Shown piece by piece: positions 13,653-19,563 of a DNA stretch of 19,563 nt. The number at the start of each line of letters is the position of its first letter. Position 1 is the stretch's first letter. The notes under the pieces were generated by a model. The model was given only the letters and a program-made list of their open reading frames with translations, was not told where the DNA came from and did not search any database. The translations under genes and the position numbers were made by a program. The stretch is from PALSA-612 sp046729255 (GTDB lineage Bacteria; Actinomycetota; Thermoleophilia; Gaiellales; Gaiellaceae): positions 1 through 19,563 of the forward strand of contig JBKPGF010000064.1 in assembly GCA_046729255.1 (NCBI GenBank), written 5' to 3'.

Positions 13653-13668
13653 CATGGTAGCGACCATG
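13653..13668. repeat. inverted repeat overlapping a candidate minus-strand promoter
   Basis: CATGGT (13653-13658) and ACCATG (13663-13668) are perfect inverted arms around AGCG. The minus-strand hexamer TACCAT (13659-13654) within it is a plausible -10 for the secreted Ig-module gene, giving a leader of about 42 nt with the AAAGGAG site. The repeat could be an operator or a chance palindrome. Confidence 0.35.
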
Positions 13669-13707
13669 ATGCAGCCACCTCCGGCGTAACCGACCGCCCG
13701 GAGTCGC

Positions 13708-13713
13708 CACAAT
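13708..13713 (+). promoter_or_regulatory. candidate -10 box CACAAT, leaderless-type promoter for the 13720 operon
   Basis: CACAAT sits 6 nt before ATG 13720; the first base departs from TA-N3-T. No Shine-Dalgarno precedes the start. It would drive the four overlapping genes from 13720 to 17727. Confidence 0.35.
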
Positions 13714-13719
13714 CCCGAG

Positions 13720-14736
13720 ATGATGAGCCTCGGCCCACCGGTGCGCGCGGCGCTGCGGCGAGCCCGCCGGCCGGTGTGGGCGGCACATGGTCGCCTCGTG
13801 ACGGAGGTGGATCTCTTTCGCACGCGTGGCGGCCGCGCCGACGTCGCCGTCTTCCACGAGTTTGCGGCACCGCCGTACGGAGGCGGCAACCAGTTTCTGC
13901 TGGCACTCGTCGGCGAGCTGGAGCGCCGTGGGCTCTCGGTCGAGGTGAACCGAATCTCCGGCGGCACGCCCGCGTGCGTGTTCAACTCGTTCAACTTCGA
14001 CTTCGCGCGGCTGCGTCGCCTCGGCCGGCGCGGCGCGCGGATGGTGCACCGCGTCGACGGCCCGATCGGCGTCTACCGCGGCTTCGACGACGGCACCGAC
14101 CGCCGGATCGCCGAGATCAACGCGGAGCTCGCCGACGCCACCGTCGTCCAGTCCGCGTACAGCCTCGAGCAGCACCGGGTGCTCGGACTCGAGCTCGCGA
14201 ACCCGACCGTGATCCACAACGCCGTCGATCCGTTGATCTTCCATCCACCTGCACGACGCGAGCCGCTCGTGGGCCGCAGGGTGCGCCTTATCGCCACGAG
14301 CTGGTCGGACAACCCCCGAAAGGGAGCGGACGTGCTCGCGTGGCTCGACCAGAACCTCGACTGGGGCCGCTACGAGATGACCTTTGCCGGCCGCTCCGCG
14401 GTGGCGTTCGACCGTATCCGCACGGTCGGCGCGGTGCCCTCGGGGGAGGTCGCCGAGCAGCTGCGCGCACACGACATCTTCGTGGCTGGGAGCCTGGACG
14501 ACCCGTGCTCGAACGCGGTGCTCGAGGCGCTCGCCTGCGGCCTGCCGGTCGCTTATCGGCACAGCGGCGGACATCCCGAGCTGGTGGGAGACGGTGGCCT
14601 TTCGTTCACGGAGCCGGAGGAGCTGCCGGGCGTGCTCGACCGGCTCGTCCCGGAGCTCGACGAGCGACGCCGCGCGATCCACGTGCTCGCGCTCGAAGAG
14701 GTCGCCGACCGGTACCTCGAGGTGCTCGGCGCATGA
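13720..14736 (+). CDS. GT4-family glycosyltransferase (GT-B fold)
   Basis: 338 residues, on the short side for GT4. After an Arg-rich, acid-free N-terminus (residues 1-28) comes VAVFHEFAAPPYGGGNQFLLAL (42-63), the glycine-rich acceptor-domain loop. MVHRVDGPIGVYRG (108-121) and VVQSAYSLEQ (142-151) follow, then VIHNAVDPLIFHPP (164-177) as the hinge. The donor domain has LIATSWSDNPRKGADVL (190-206) and SLDDPCSNAVLEALACGLPV (258-277), where Asp261 replaces the first Glu of EX7E and Glu269 is kept. The SGGHPELVG segment follows. The same DPC...VLEA.A.GLPV.Y..SGG..ELVG pattern appears in the gene at 16627, so the two are probably related. It is the first gene of a four-gene overlapping set; its stop overlaps the next ATG as ATGA. 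Substrates are unknown. Confidence 0.88.
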   Translation: MMSLGPPVRAALRRARRPVWAAHGRLVTEVDLFRTRGGRADVAVFHEFAAPPYGGGNQFLLALVGELERRGLSVEVNRISGGTPACVFNSFNFDFARLRRLGRRGARMVHRVDGPIGVYRGFDDGTDRRIAEINAELADATVVQSAYSLEQHRVLGLELANPTVIHNAVDPLIFHPPARREPLVGRRVRLIATSWSDNPRKGADVLAWLDQNLDWGRYEMTFAGRSAVAFDRIRTVGAVPSGEVAEQLRAHDIFVAGSLDDPCSNAVLEALACGLPVAYRHSGGHPELVGDGGLSFTEPEELPGVLDRLVPELDERRRAIHVLALEEVADRYLEVLGA

Positions 14737-15857
14737 GGGTCGCGAGCCGCCTGCGCCGACTCGCGGCTCCACCCCGTCGCGCGTCTGCGCGCGGCATCGT
14801 CGGCCTGCGCACGCACGGATGGGATCCGCACTCTCGGCTCTTCGTCCTGGGCGACCGCGGCGGCTGGTCCGTGGACGAGGACGCCGAGCATGTGGCCGCT
14901 GCCGCTCGCCGTCTCGGCTGCCAGGTTGGCCCGCGGAGCTGGGCACAGCTCACAGGGAAGCAGTCCGTCTTCCACACGAGCCACTTCGAGGCGGTCGAGC
15001 CGCGTTGGACGTCCTCCTCGCACCGGCTCGGCGTCGCGTGGCTGCACGGCCGACCGGGCACCCCTGGTGCGCCGGAGTTCGACCGCGCCGTCGACGCGCT
15101 GCGAGACGATCCGGAACGCTTCTCGGCCGTCCAGGTCACGCACGCCGAGATGGAAGAGCTCGTCCTTGCGGCCGGCGTGGATGCGTCTCGAGTCTTCCGG
15201 ATACCGATCGGCGTCGACATCGAGCACTTCCCGGTCGTCGACGCGCAAAGGCGCGCCGACGCGCGCGCCGCGTTCGGCCTGCCGCCAGACGCATTCGTGG
15301 TCGGCTCGTTCCAGAAGGACGGTGTCGGCTGGGGTGAGGGGCTGACGCCGAAGCTGATCAAAGGGCCGGACGTTCTCGTCGACACGGTTGCCCGGCTGCG
15401 GGAAGCCGTGCCCGGGCTCGTCGTGTGGCTGACCGGCCCGGCGCGGGGGTACGTGCGGGGCGAGCTCGAGCGGCTCCGGATTCCGTACCGGCATGCTCTG
15501 CTCGCCTCCCGTGCGGAGCTCGCGCGGGCCTACTCCGCGCTCGACGTCCAGATCGTGACCTCGCGGCAGGAGGGTGGCCCGAAGGCGGTGCTGGAGGCAA
15601 TGGCAAGCGGCGTGCCGCTCGTCTCCACGCGCGTCGGCCAGGGGGCCGAGCTCGTCGAGCACGGCGTCAACGGCTGGCTGGCCGACGTCGACGACGCCGA
15701 GGCGCTCGCGGCGCTCGCGGCCCGGGTCTACGCCGGCACGGACGCAGCTGTGCTCGCCGCGGGCCGCGCGACGGCAGAGCAGTTCGCACTCGAGCGGCTC
15801 GACCCGCTGTGGGCGCGTCTGTTCGAGCGCCTCCTCGATCGTCCGGAGGGGACATGA
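14733..15857 (+). CDS. GT4-family glycosyltransferase (GT-B fold)
   Basis: 374 residues from ATG 14733, supported by GAGGTG at 14719-14724 and an ATGA overlap with the upstream gene. The N-terminus is Arg-rich without acidic residues for about 30 positions. The acceptor domain includes GVAWLHGRPGTPG (100-112) and VQVTHAEMEELVLAAGV (133-149). The hinge IPIGVDIEHFPV (157-168) leads to a donor domain with VVGSFQKDGVGWGEG (189-203), KLIKGPDVLVDTVARLRE (207-224), VVWLTGPARGYV (230-241) and an intact EX7E in RQEGGPKAVLEAM (Glu280 and Glu288). VGQGAELVEHGVNGWL (301-316) completes the classical GT4 C-terminus. A conventional, probably retaining transferase acting on the cytoplasmic side; donor and acceptor are not deducible. 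It ends in ATGA overlap with the methyltransferase gene. Confidence 0.9.
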   Translation: MRVASRLRRLAAPPRRASARGIVGLRTHGWDPHSRLFVLGDRGGWSVDEDAEHVAAAARRLGCQVGPRSWAQLTGKQSVFHTSHFEAVEPRWTSSSHRLGVAWLHGRPGTPGAPEFDRAVDALRDDPERFSAVQVTHAEMEELVLAAGVDASRVFRIPIGVDIEHFPVVDAQRRADARAAFGLPPDAFVVGSFQKDGVGWGEGLTPKLIKGPDVLVDTVARLREAVPGLVVWLTGPARGYVRGELERLRIPYRHALLASRAELARAYSALDVQIVTSRQEGGPKAVLEAMASGVPLVSTRVGQGAELVEHGVNGWLADVDDAEALAALAARVYAGTDAAVLAAGRATAEQFALERLDPLWARLFERLLDRPEGT

Positions 15858-16630
15858 AGCGTGGTCTGAGCCCGAGACGGGTCCTTCGTGGCGCCGGCCG
15901 CCGGGTCCCGCGCGCACCGTTCCGTTTCCTTCTTCCGGTTCGGCCGGTCCGGGGTCTCTTCCGCTTCTGGCTCTCTGTGCTCGCAGCCGGCCCCGACCGG
16001 CGTGCCGCGGTGCGGAACCTGCTCGTCGCCTATGACGACGTCTACGGCTGGCTCGACCAAGCGGCAATTCGCTACGACGACGGTGTCCACGCCAAGCACC
16101 GGCTGACGCGCTACCACGAGTTCTTCGTCGAGCGGGTGCGGCCGGGCGAGCGGGTGCTCGACATCGGCTCCGGCAAAGGGGAGCTCGCGCACGACCTCGT
16201 CGTCCACGCCGGGGCGACCGTGGTCGGCATCGACTCGAGCCCGTATCACCTGGAGTTCGCCCGCTCCCACTTCGCCGGCAAGGGCCTCGAGTTCCAGGCG
16301 GGAGACGTGCTCGAGGAGCTGCCCGACGGCCACTTCGACGTTGTCGTCCTCTCGAACGTCCTCGAGCACGTCGAGCCGCGTGTCGAGCTCCTCCGGCGAA
16401 TCGTCGCCTCAGCGCAGCCGAGGCGGCTGCTCTTCCGCGTCCCTGTGCTCGCCCGGGACTGGACGGTTCCTCTCCGGCAGGAGGTGGGGCTGCCGTACTA
16501 CTCGGATCCGGACCACTGCACGGAGTACGACCCGGAGGGGTTCCGCGCCGAGCTGGGAGAGGCCGGCCTGCGCGTGACCGAGTTACTCGTCACCTGGGGT
16601 GAGATCTGGGCCGCCGCGGAGCCGGCGTGA
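15854..16630 (+). CDS. class I SAM-dependent methyltransferase
   Basis: 258 residues from ATG 15854 with a strong GGAGG site (15845-15849) and ATGA overlap with the preceding GT4 gene. The first 45 residues are rich in Arg and hydrophobics with no acidic residue until Asp48, suggesting an amphipathic, membrane-associating region. The catalytic domain has motif I VLDIGSGKGE (101-110), the acidic end of strand 2 VVGIDSSP (123-130, Asp127), motif III region FQAGDVLEELPDGHFDVVVLSNVLEHV (147-173; the NVLEHV signature is typical of Methyltransf_11/23), and a later RVPVLARDW loop. Placed between glycosyltransferases, it likely methylates a sugar of the glycan or its terminus; the latter would fit a Wzt with a C-terminal recognition domain. 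The substrate is an inference. Confidence 0.9.
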   Translation: MKRGLSPRRVLRGAGRRVPRAPFRFLLPVRPVRGLFRFWLSVLAAGPDRRAAVRNLLVAYDDVYGWLDQAAIRYDDGVHAKHRLTRYHEFFVERVRPGERVLDIGSGKGELAHDLVVHAGATVVGIDSSPYHLEFARSHFAGKGLEFQAGDVLEELPDGHFDVVVLSNVLEHVEPRVELLRRIVASAQPRRLLFRVPVLARDWTVPLRQEVGLPYYSDPDHCTEYDPEGFRAELGEAGLRVTELLVTWGEIWAAAEPA

Positions 16631-17727
16631 CGCTGCGCCTGTGGTGGGCCCGGGGGCGGGGAACGCGCTGGGGACGCGCCGGCGTGCGCTGGGCACGGCT
16701 GCTTGCGTCGGGGCAGCCCGCGCCCGGGCTCCGTGTCTTCTACGGCCACGACCGCGTCCCCGGGCCGGGCGAGCCGGTGGCCGGCGGCACGGGAAAGATC
16801 CAGAAGCTCGCAGCCCGCTTTCCGAACGACCCGACGAGCTTCACACTCCTGTACCTCGGCTCGAACTGGCTGCCGCGCGATCTCGGCCCGCTGACTGGGC
16901 TGGCCCGCCGTCGCCGCATCCCGATCGTCCTCAACCAGGACGGGGTTGGCTACCCGGGGTGGGCCGGCGACCGCGTGGACGAGATCAACCGGCCGCTGCG
17001 GCGCGCCCTCGCCGCCGCCCACCACGTCCTCTACCAGAGCGACTTCTGCAAGCGCTCGGCAGACCGCTTCCTCGGCGAGCCGGCCGGGAGGTGGGAGGTG
17101 CTCCCGAACGCGGTCGACACGAGCCACTTCACACCCGCGGAGCGCCCTCCCGCCGAAGGGCCGGTGCTCCTGCTCGGCGGTGACCAAACCCAGCTCTACC
17201 GCATCGAGCTCGCGCTCCGCACGCTCGCGGCGCTCCTCTCGACCCACCCCGATGCGCGACTGATCGTGACCGGCCGGGTCGTGGCGCCGGTCGAGCAGCT
17301 TGCGGCCGAGCTCGGCCTCATCGGGCGGGTCGAGCTCGCACGAACGTACGCGCAGCGTGACGCTCCCGCGATCTTCCGCCGCGCCCACCTGCTGTTGCAC
17401 ACGAAGGTGAACGACCCGTGCCCCACCGTCGTCCTCGAGGCGATGGCGACCGGCCTGCCCGTCGTCTACCCATGGAGCGGAGGGACGGTCGAGCTCGTCG
17501 GCGACGAGGCGGGGGTCGGCGTTCCGCATCCGCACGGGTTCGAGCGCGACGAGCCGCCGGCGCCGGAGGAGCTCGCGGCGGCGGTGGAAGTGGTGCTCGG
17601 CTCGCGCGCTGTCTACGCCGCTGCCGCGCGACGGCGCGCCGTGCAGCGCTTCGAGCTGTCGCGCTGGCTCGATCGCCACGCCGAGCTGTTTGCCGAGCTA
17701 GTGGGTGGTGCTCACGCCCCCCGGTAG
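16627..17727 (+). CDS. GT4-family glycosyltransferase (GT-B fold)
   Basis: 366 residues from GTG 16627, which overlaps the methyltransferase stop as GTGA and has GGAG at 16618-16621. The N-terminus (1-40) is rich in Arg and Trp and lacks acidic residues. GGTGKIQKLA (53-62) and LLYLGSNWLPRD (74-85) lie in the acceptor domain; VLNQDGVGYPGW (101-112), VLYQSDFCKRSADRFLG (134-150) and VLPNAVDTSHFTP (158-170) follow. The donor domain carries LLLGGDQTQLYRIELAL (181-197), LIVTGRV (212-218) and VNDPCPTVVLEAMATGLPVVY (261-281), with Asp263 in place of the first EX7E Glu and Glu271 retained. The SGGTVELVG segment matches that of the protein encoded at 13720, suggesting paralogy. The last 16 bases overlap the 3' end of the convergent GT2 gene. 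Confidence 0.88.
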   Translation: MTLRLWWARGRGTRWGRAGVRWARLLASGQPAPGLRVFYGHDRVPGPGEPVAGGTGKIQKLAARFPNDPTSFTLLYLGSNWLPRDLGPLTGLARRRRIPIVLNQDGVGYPGWAGDRVDEINRPLRRALAAAHHVLYQSDFCKRSADRFLGEPAGRWEVLPNAVDTSHFTPAERPPAEGPVLLLGGDQTQLYRIELALRTLAALLSTHPDARLIVTGRVVAPVEQLAAELGLIGRVELARTYAQRDAPAIFRRAHLLLHTKVNDPCPTVVLEAMATGLPVVYPWSGGTVELVGDEAGVGVPHPHGFERDEPPAPEELAAAVEVVLGSRAVYAAAARRRAVQRFELSRWLDRHAELFAELVGGAHAPR

Positions 17728-18560
17728 CCCGCGATCCGGCCACGGAGCGTCGCCGCGTGGAAGCGAGCGCGGGCGCGATCGCCCCGGGCGAGGGAGAGAA
17801 AGGCGCCGCCGGCCGGTCGGACAAGCATCCGCGCGACCGTGGCCGGTGGGTAGCGGTGCTTGCGGAGGATGTAGCCGACGCTCCCGCCGTCCCTGGCTCC
17901 AATCGCGGTCAAGGCATCGGAGCCTGCCGGCTGCTCGTCGTGGATGACGGTCACCTCGGGGTCGTACTTGATCCGGGCGCCTGTACGCACGGCGCGGACG
18001 AGGTAGTCGATCTCCTCGCCCGACGGCCAATGCGTCGGAGCCCCTAGCCCGAGCCGCTCGTCGAAGAGGCCCACCCGCTCCACGACCCCCCGGCGGAGGA
18101 ACGTCGTCCCAGAGGCCGCCCTGTTCCAGAGATTGCCTTCCGTGAGGACCGCGCCAGCCTGCTCCCACGAGCTCGACACCGCGCCGCTCGCGTCGACGAG
18201 ACGCGCGGTGACGCCATCCAGCTGCGGCCGAGCCGCCAGCAGGCGGGCAATGCGCTCGAGGAGGGCGGCCGGGTAGATGCAGTCGTCGTCGGGAAACCCA
18301 ACGGCATCCGCCGTCAGGTGCGGGAGGGCGGCGTTGCGTGCTCGCGAGAGGCCGCGGCCGGAGCGCACGCGGACGACGTCGAGGGCGGGATGGCATTCGA
18401 GCACGGACGCGAGGCGATCGTCGTCGTTCTGGTCGACGACGAGCACGCGGAACGCGCCGTGCGACTGGCGCTCGAGCGAGCCGAGCAGTGCCCCGAGCTC
18501 GTTCGTGCGGTCGACGGTGGCGACCACGAGGTCGAACGTGAGCAAGGCCAGCTCGGCCAT
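17712..18560 (-). CDS. GT2-family glycosyltransferase
   Basis: 282 residues from ATG 18560, chosen because homology starts at once (FDLVVATVDRTNELGALLGSL) and TAGCCT lies 7 nt upstream; an extension to 18650 would run over the divergent gene. GT-A features: VLVVDQNDDDRL (39-50), RVRSGRGLSRARNAAL (64-79), and the metal-binding region VGFPDDDCIYP (87-97, Asp91-93). Downstream come RRGVVERVGLFDERLGLGA (156-174) and the acceptor-side GEEIDYLVRA (181-190), which corresponds to the 'GED.D...R' catalytic-base region of rhamnosyl/galactofuranosyl-type GT2 enzymes. The tail is basic and arginine-rich. It runs against the main operon direction and overlaps its neighbour's 3' end. Sugar specificity is unknown. 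Confidence 0.9.
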   Translation of the reverse strand: MAELALLTFDLVVATVDRTNELGALLGSLERQSHGAFRVLVVDQNDDDRLASVLECHPALDVVRVRSGRGLSRARNAALPHLTADAVGFPDDDCIYPAALLERIARLLAARPQLDGVTARLVDASGAVSSSWEQAGAVLTEGNLWNRAASGTTFLRRGVVERVGLFDERLGLGAPTHWPSGEEIDYLVRAVRTGARIKYDPEVTVIHDEQPAGSDALTAIGARDGGSVGYILRKHRYPPATVARMLVRPAGGAFLSLARGDRARARFHAATLRGRIAGYRGA

Positions 18561-18567
18561 CGGGGAG

Positions 18568-18573
18568 AGGCTA
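18568..18573 (-). promoter_or_regulatory. candidate -10 box TAGCCT, leaderless-type promoter for the 18560 gene
   Basis: On the minus strand TAGCCT lies 7 nt before ATG 18560 and no Shine-Dalgarno is seen. It shares the TA at 18572-18573 with the plus-strand hexamer TATCGT. Confidence 0.4.
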
Positions 18574-18577
18574 TCGT
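18572..18577 (+). promoter_or_regulatory. candidate -10 box TATCGT for the 18606 gene
   Basis: TATCGT would place a transcription start around 18584, just before GTG 18586, which opens a six-codon frame whose TAA overlaps ATG 18606. No ribosome-binding site is visible before 18606. It overlaps the opposite-strand TAGCCT, making a compact 45-base divergent control region. Confidence 0.3.
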
Positions 18578-18605
18578 CCAGTCCCGTGCCCGCCCGCAAG
18601 ACGTA

Positions 18606-19563
18606 ATGCCATCCGGTACACCGCTCGTCTCGGTCATCCTGGCCGCCCACGACGCCGAGCGGTACCTGGCCGGGGCTGTGCGCAGCGTGCTCGCCCAGAC
18701 GGCGGGCGATCTCGAGCTCGTCGTCGTGGATGACGGCTCCCGCGACGGCACGCCCGCGCTGCTCGCGGAGATTCGCGACCCGCGACTGGTCGTCCTCACG
18801 AGCGACGAGCGGCGCGGGCTCGCCGGCTCACTCAACGTCGCTCTCGAGCATGCGCACGGGCGCTACATCGCTCGCCTCGACGCCGACGACCTCGCCCTTC
18901 CGCAGCGACTCGCGCATCAGATCGCCCGGCTGCGCGCCGGTGGCCTCGGGGTGGTCGGCAGCTCCGTGATCGCGATCGACGATGCCGGCCGCCCCGGTGC
19001 GCTGCACGACATGCCCCTCGATCCGGTCTCGGTGCGCTGGCATGCACTCTTCAGCTCCCCCTTCTACCACCCGACGGTGCTGTTCGACCGGGCGCTCGTC
19101 GACCGGCTCGGACTCCGCTACGACGAGCGCTACGAGGAGAGCGAGGACTACGCGCTCTGGGTGAAGCTGCTCGAGGCAACGGACGGCGCCAACCTCGCCG
19201 AGCCGCTCGTCCTCTACCGTGTTCACGCGGCCCAGGCGACACAACGGCGGCGCGGGCTCCAGCGCGACTTCCAGCGCGAGGTGGCGACGCGCGGGATCAC
19301 CGACGTGGCCCCCGACCTCGGAGCGGAAGAAGTGGAGCTCGCGTGGCTTCTGGGGGCGGGGGAGAACATCGCGGGCGATCGACTCGAGGAGGCCGCGGAT
19401 GCGTACCTCGATCTCCTCAGCGCCTTCCGGCGGATCCACGGGGAGGCGGCGACGGTCGCCGTCGTGCGATCCGCGGCTCGCCGGGTTGCGCGGGCGGCGG
19501 GCTCCGCGTCCGGTGCGGCGCGCGGACGCTTGCTCCGCCTCGCGCTCGAGCTCGATCCTGCGC
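18606..19563 (+). CDS. GT2-family glycosyltransferase (3' truncated by window end)
   Basis: The frame from ATG 18606 is open for 319 codons to the window edge with no stop. It begins with the textbook GT2 N-terminus: PLVSVILAAHDAERYLAGAV (6-25), SVLAQT, then LVVVDDGSRDGTPALL (38-53) with the nucleotide-binding Asp pair. GLAGSLNVAL (71-80) and IARLDADDLALPQRL (88-102) supply the metal-binding Asp92/Asp94/Asp95. HPTVLFDRALVDRLG (155-169) and YEESEDYALWVKLLE (176-190) give the acceptor-side ED motif, followed by YRVHAAQATQRR. The sequence after residue 230 is helical and basic and may be a membrane-associated or TPR-like tail. The family resembles inverting transferases of O-antigen and capsule loci. 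Only ATG 18606 is available in this frame upstream of the domain, so the start is secure. Confidence 0.9.
   Translation, partial: MPSGTPLVSVILAAHDAERYLAGAVRSVLAQTAGDLELVVVDDGSRDGTPALLAEIRDPRLVVLTSDERRGLAGSLNVALEHAHGRYIARLDADDLALPQRLAHQIARLRAGGLGVVGSSVIAIDDAGRPGALHDMPLDPVSVRWHALFSSPFYHPTVLFDRALVDRLGLRYDERYEESEDYALWVKLLEATDGANLAEPLVLYRVHAAQATQRRRGLQRDFQREVATRGITDVAPDLGAEEVELAWLLGAGENIAGDRLEEAADAYLDLLSAFRRIHGEAATVAVVRSAARRVARAAGSASGAARGRLLRLALELDPA

Noticed and set aside
13606..14946. Upstream extension of the secreted Ig-module frame to a total of 836 codons
   Set aside because: It passes antisense through the GT4 gene at 13720. The signal peptide and AAAGGAG site at 13605 define the true start.
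1..19563. CRISPR arrays, tRNA/rRNA genes, insertion sequences
   Set aside because: No regularly spaced repeats, cloverleaf-like segments, rRNA-like sequence or transposase motifs were seen on either strand.

Overview
This 19.6-kb window is very GC-rich, with strong G/C preference at third codon positions, frequent GTG starts and tightly overlapping stop/start codons. It looks like a chromosomal surface-polysaccharide locus of a high-GC actinobacterium. A Thermoleophilia-type soil lineage (Gaiellales/Solirubrobacterales) is my inference from composition and start-site style; no marker gene here proves it. I saw no rRNA, tRNA, CRISPR array, transposase or integrase. No stretch over 300 bases lacks a gene.

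Layout. 1-1624: the 3' end of a polytopic membrane protein (possibly PIG-V-like), a small two-helix membrane ORF, and a GT87-type membrane mannosyltransferase. 1709-7317: a run of overlapping plus-strand genes: GT4 glycosyltransferase, methyltransferase, PIG-L/LmbE deacetylase, then three tandem paralogous GT2 enzymes, the third with its metal-binding motif destroyed. 7357-10295: the export module, made of a Wzm-type ABC-2 permease, a Wzt-type ATPase with a C-terminal glycan-recognition domain, and a GT2 enzyme. 10299-11249 (minus): a phytanoyl-CoA-dioxygenase-family Fe(II)/2-oxoglutarate enzyme. 11303-12439: GT4-like transferase. 12436-13605 (minus): a secreted protein of four putative-Ig modules. 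13720-17727: four overlapping genes, GT4-GT4-methyltransferase-GT4. 17712-18560 (minus) and 18606-end (plus): two divergent GT2 enzymes, the last cut by the window edge.

Together the genes fit synthesis of a heteropolysaccharide on a lipid carrier at the inner face of the membrane by soluble GT2/GT4 enzymes. Tailoring would be by methylation, N-deacetylation and possibly hydroxylation, and export by Wzm/Wzt, whose C-terminal domain probably recognises a modified chain end. The GT87 enzyme would add sugars from polyprenyl-phosphate donors on the outer face. The initiating phosphoglycosyltransferase, nucleotide-sugar synthesis genes and any Wzx/Wzy pair are absent here and must lie elsewhere.

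The points most worth a second look are: the tandem GT2 triplet ending in an apparent pseudo-glycosyltransferase; the secreted Ig-module protein with an extremely basic last module, which might bind an anionic glycan; a recurring TA-N3-T box 6-8 nt before start codons, suggesting leaderless transcripts; and two divergent gene pairs whose -10 boxes overlap symmetrically.
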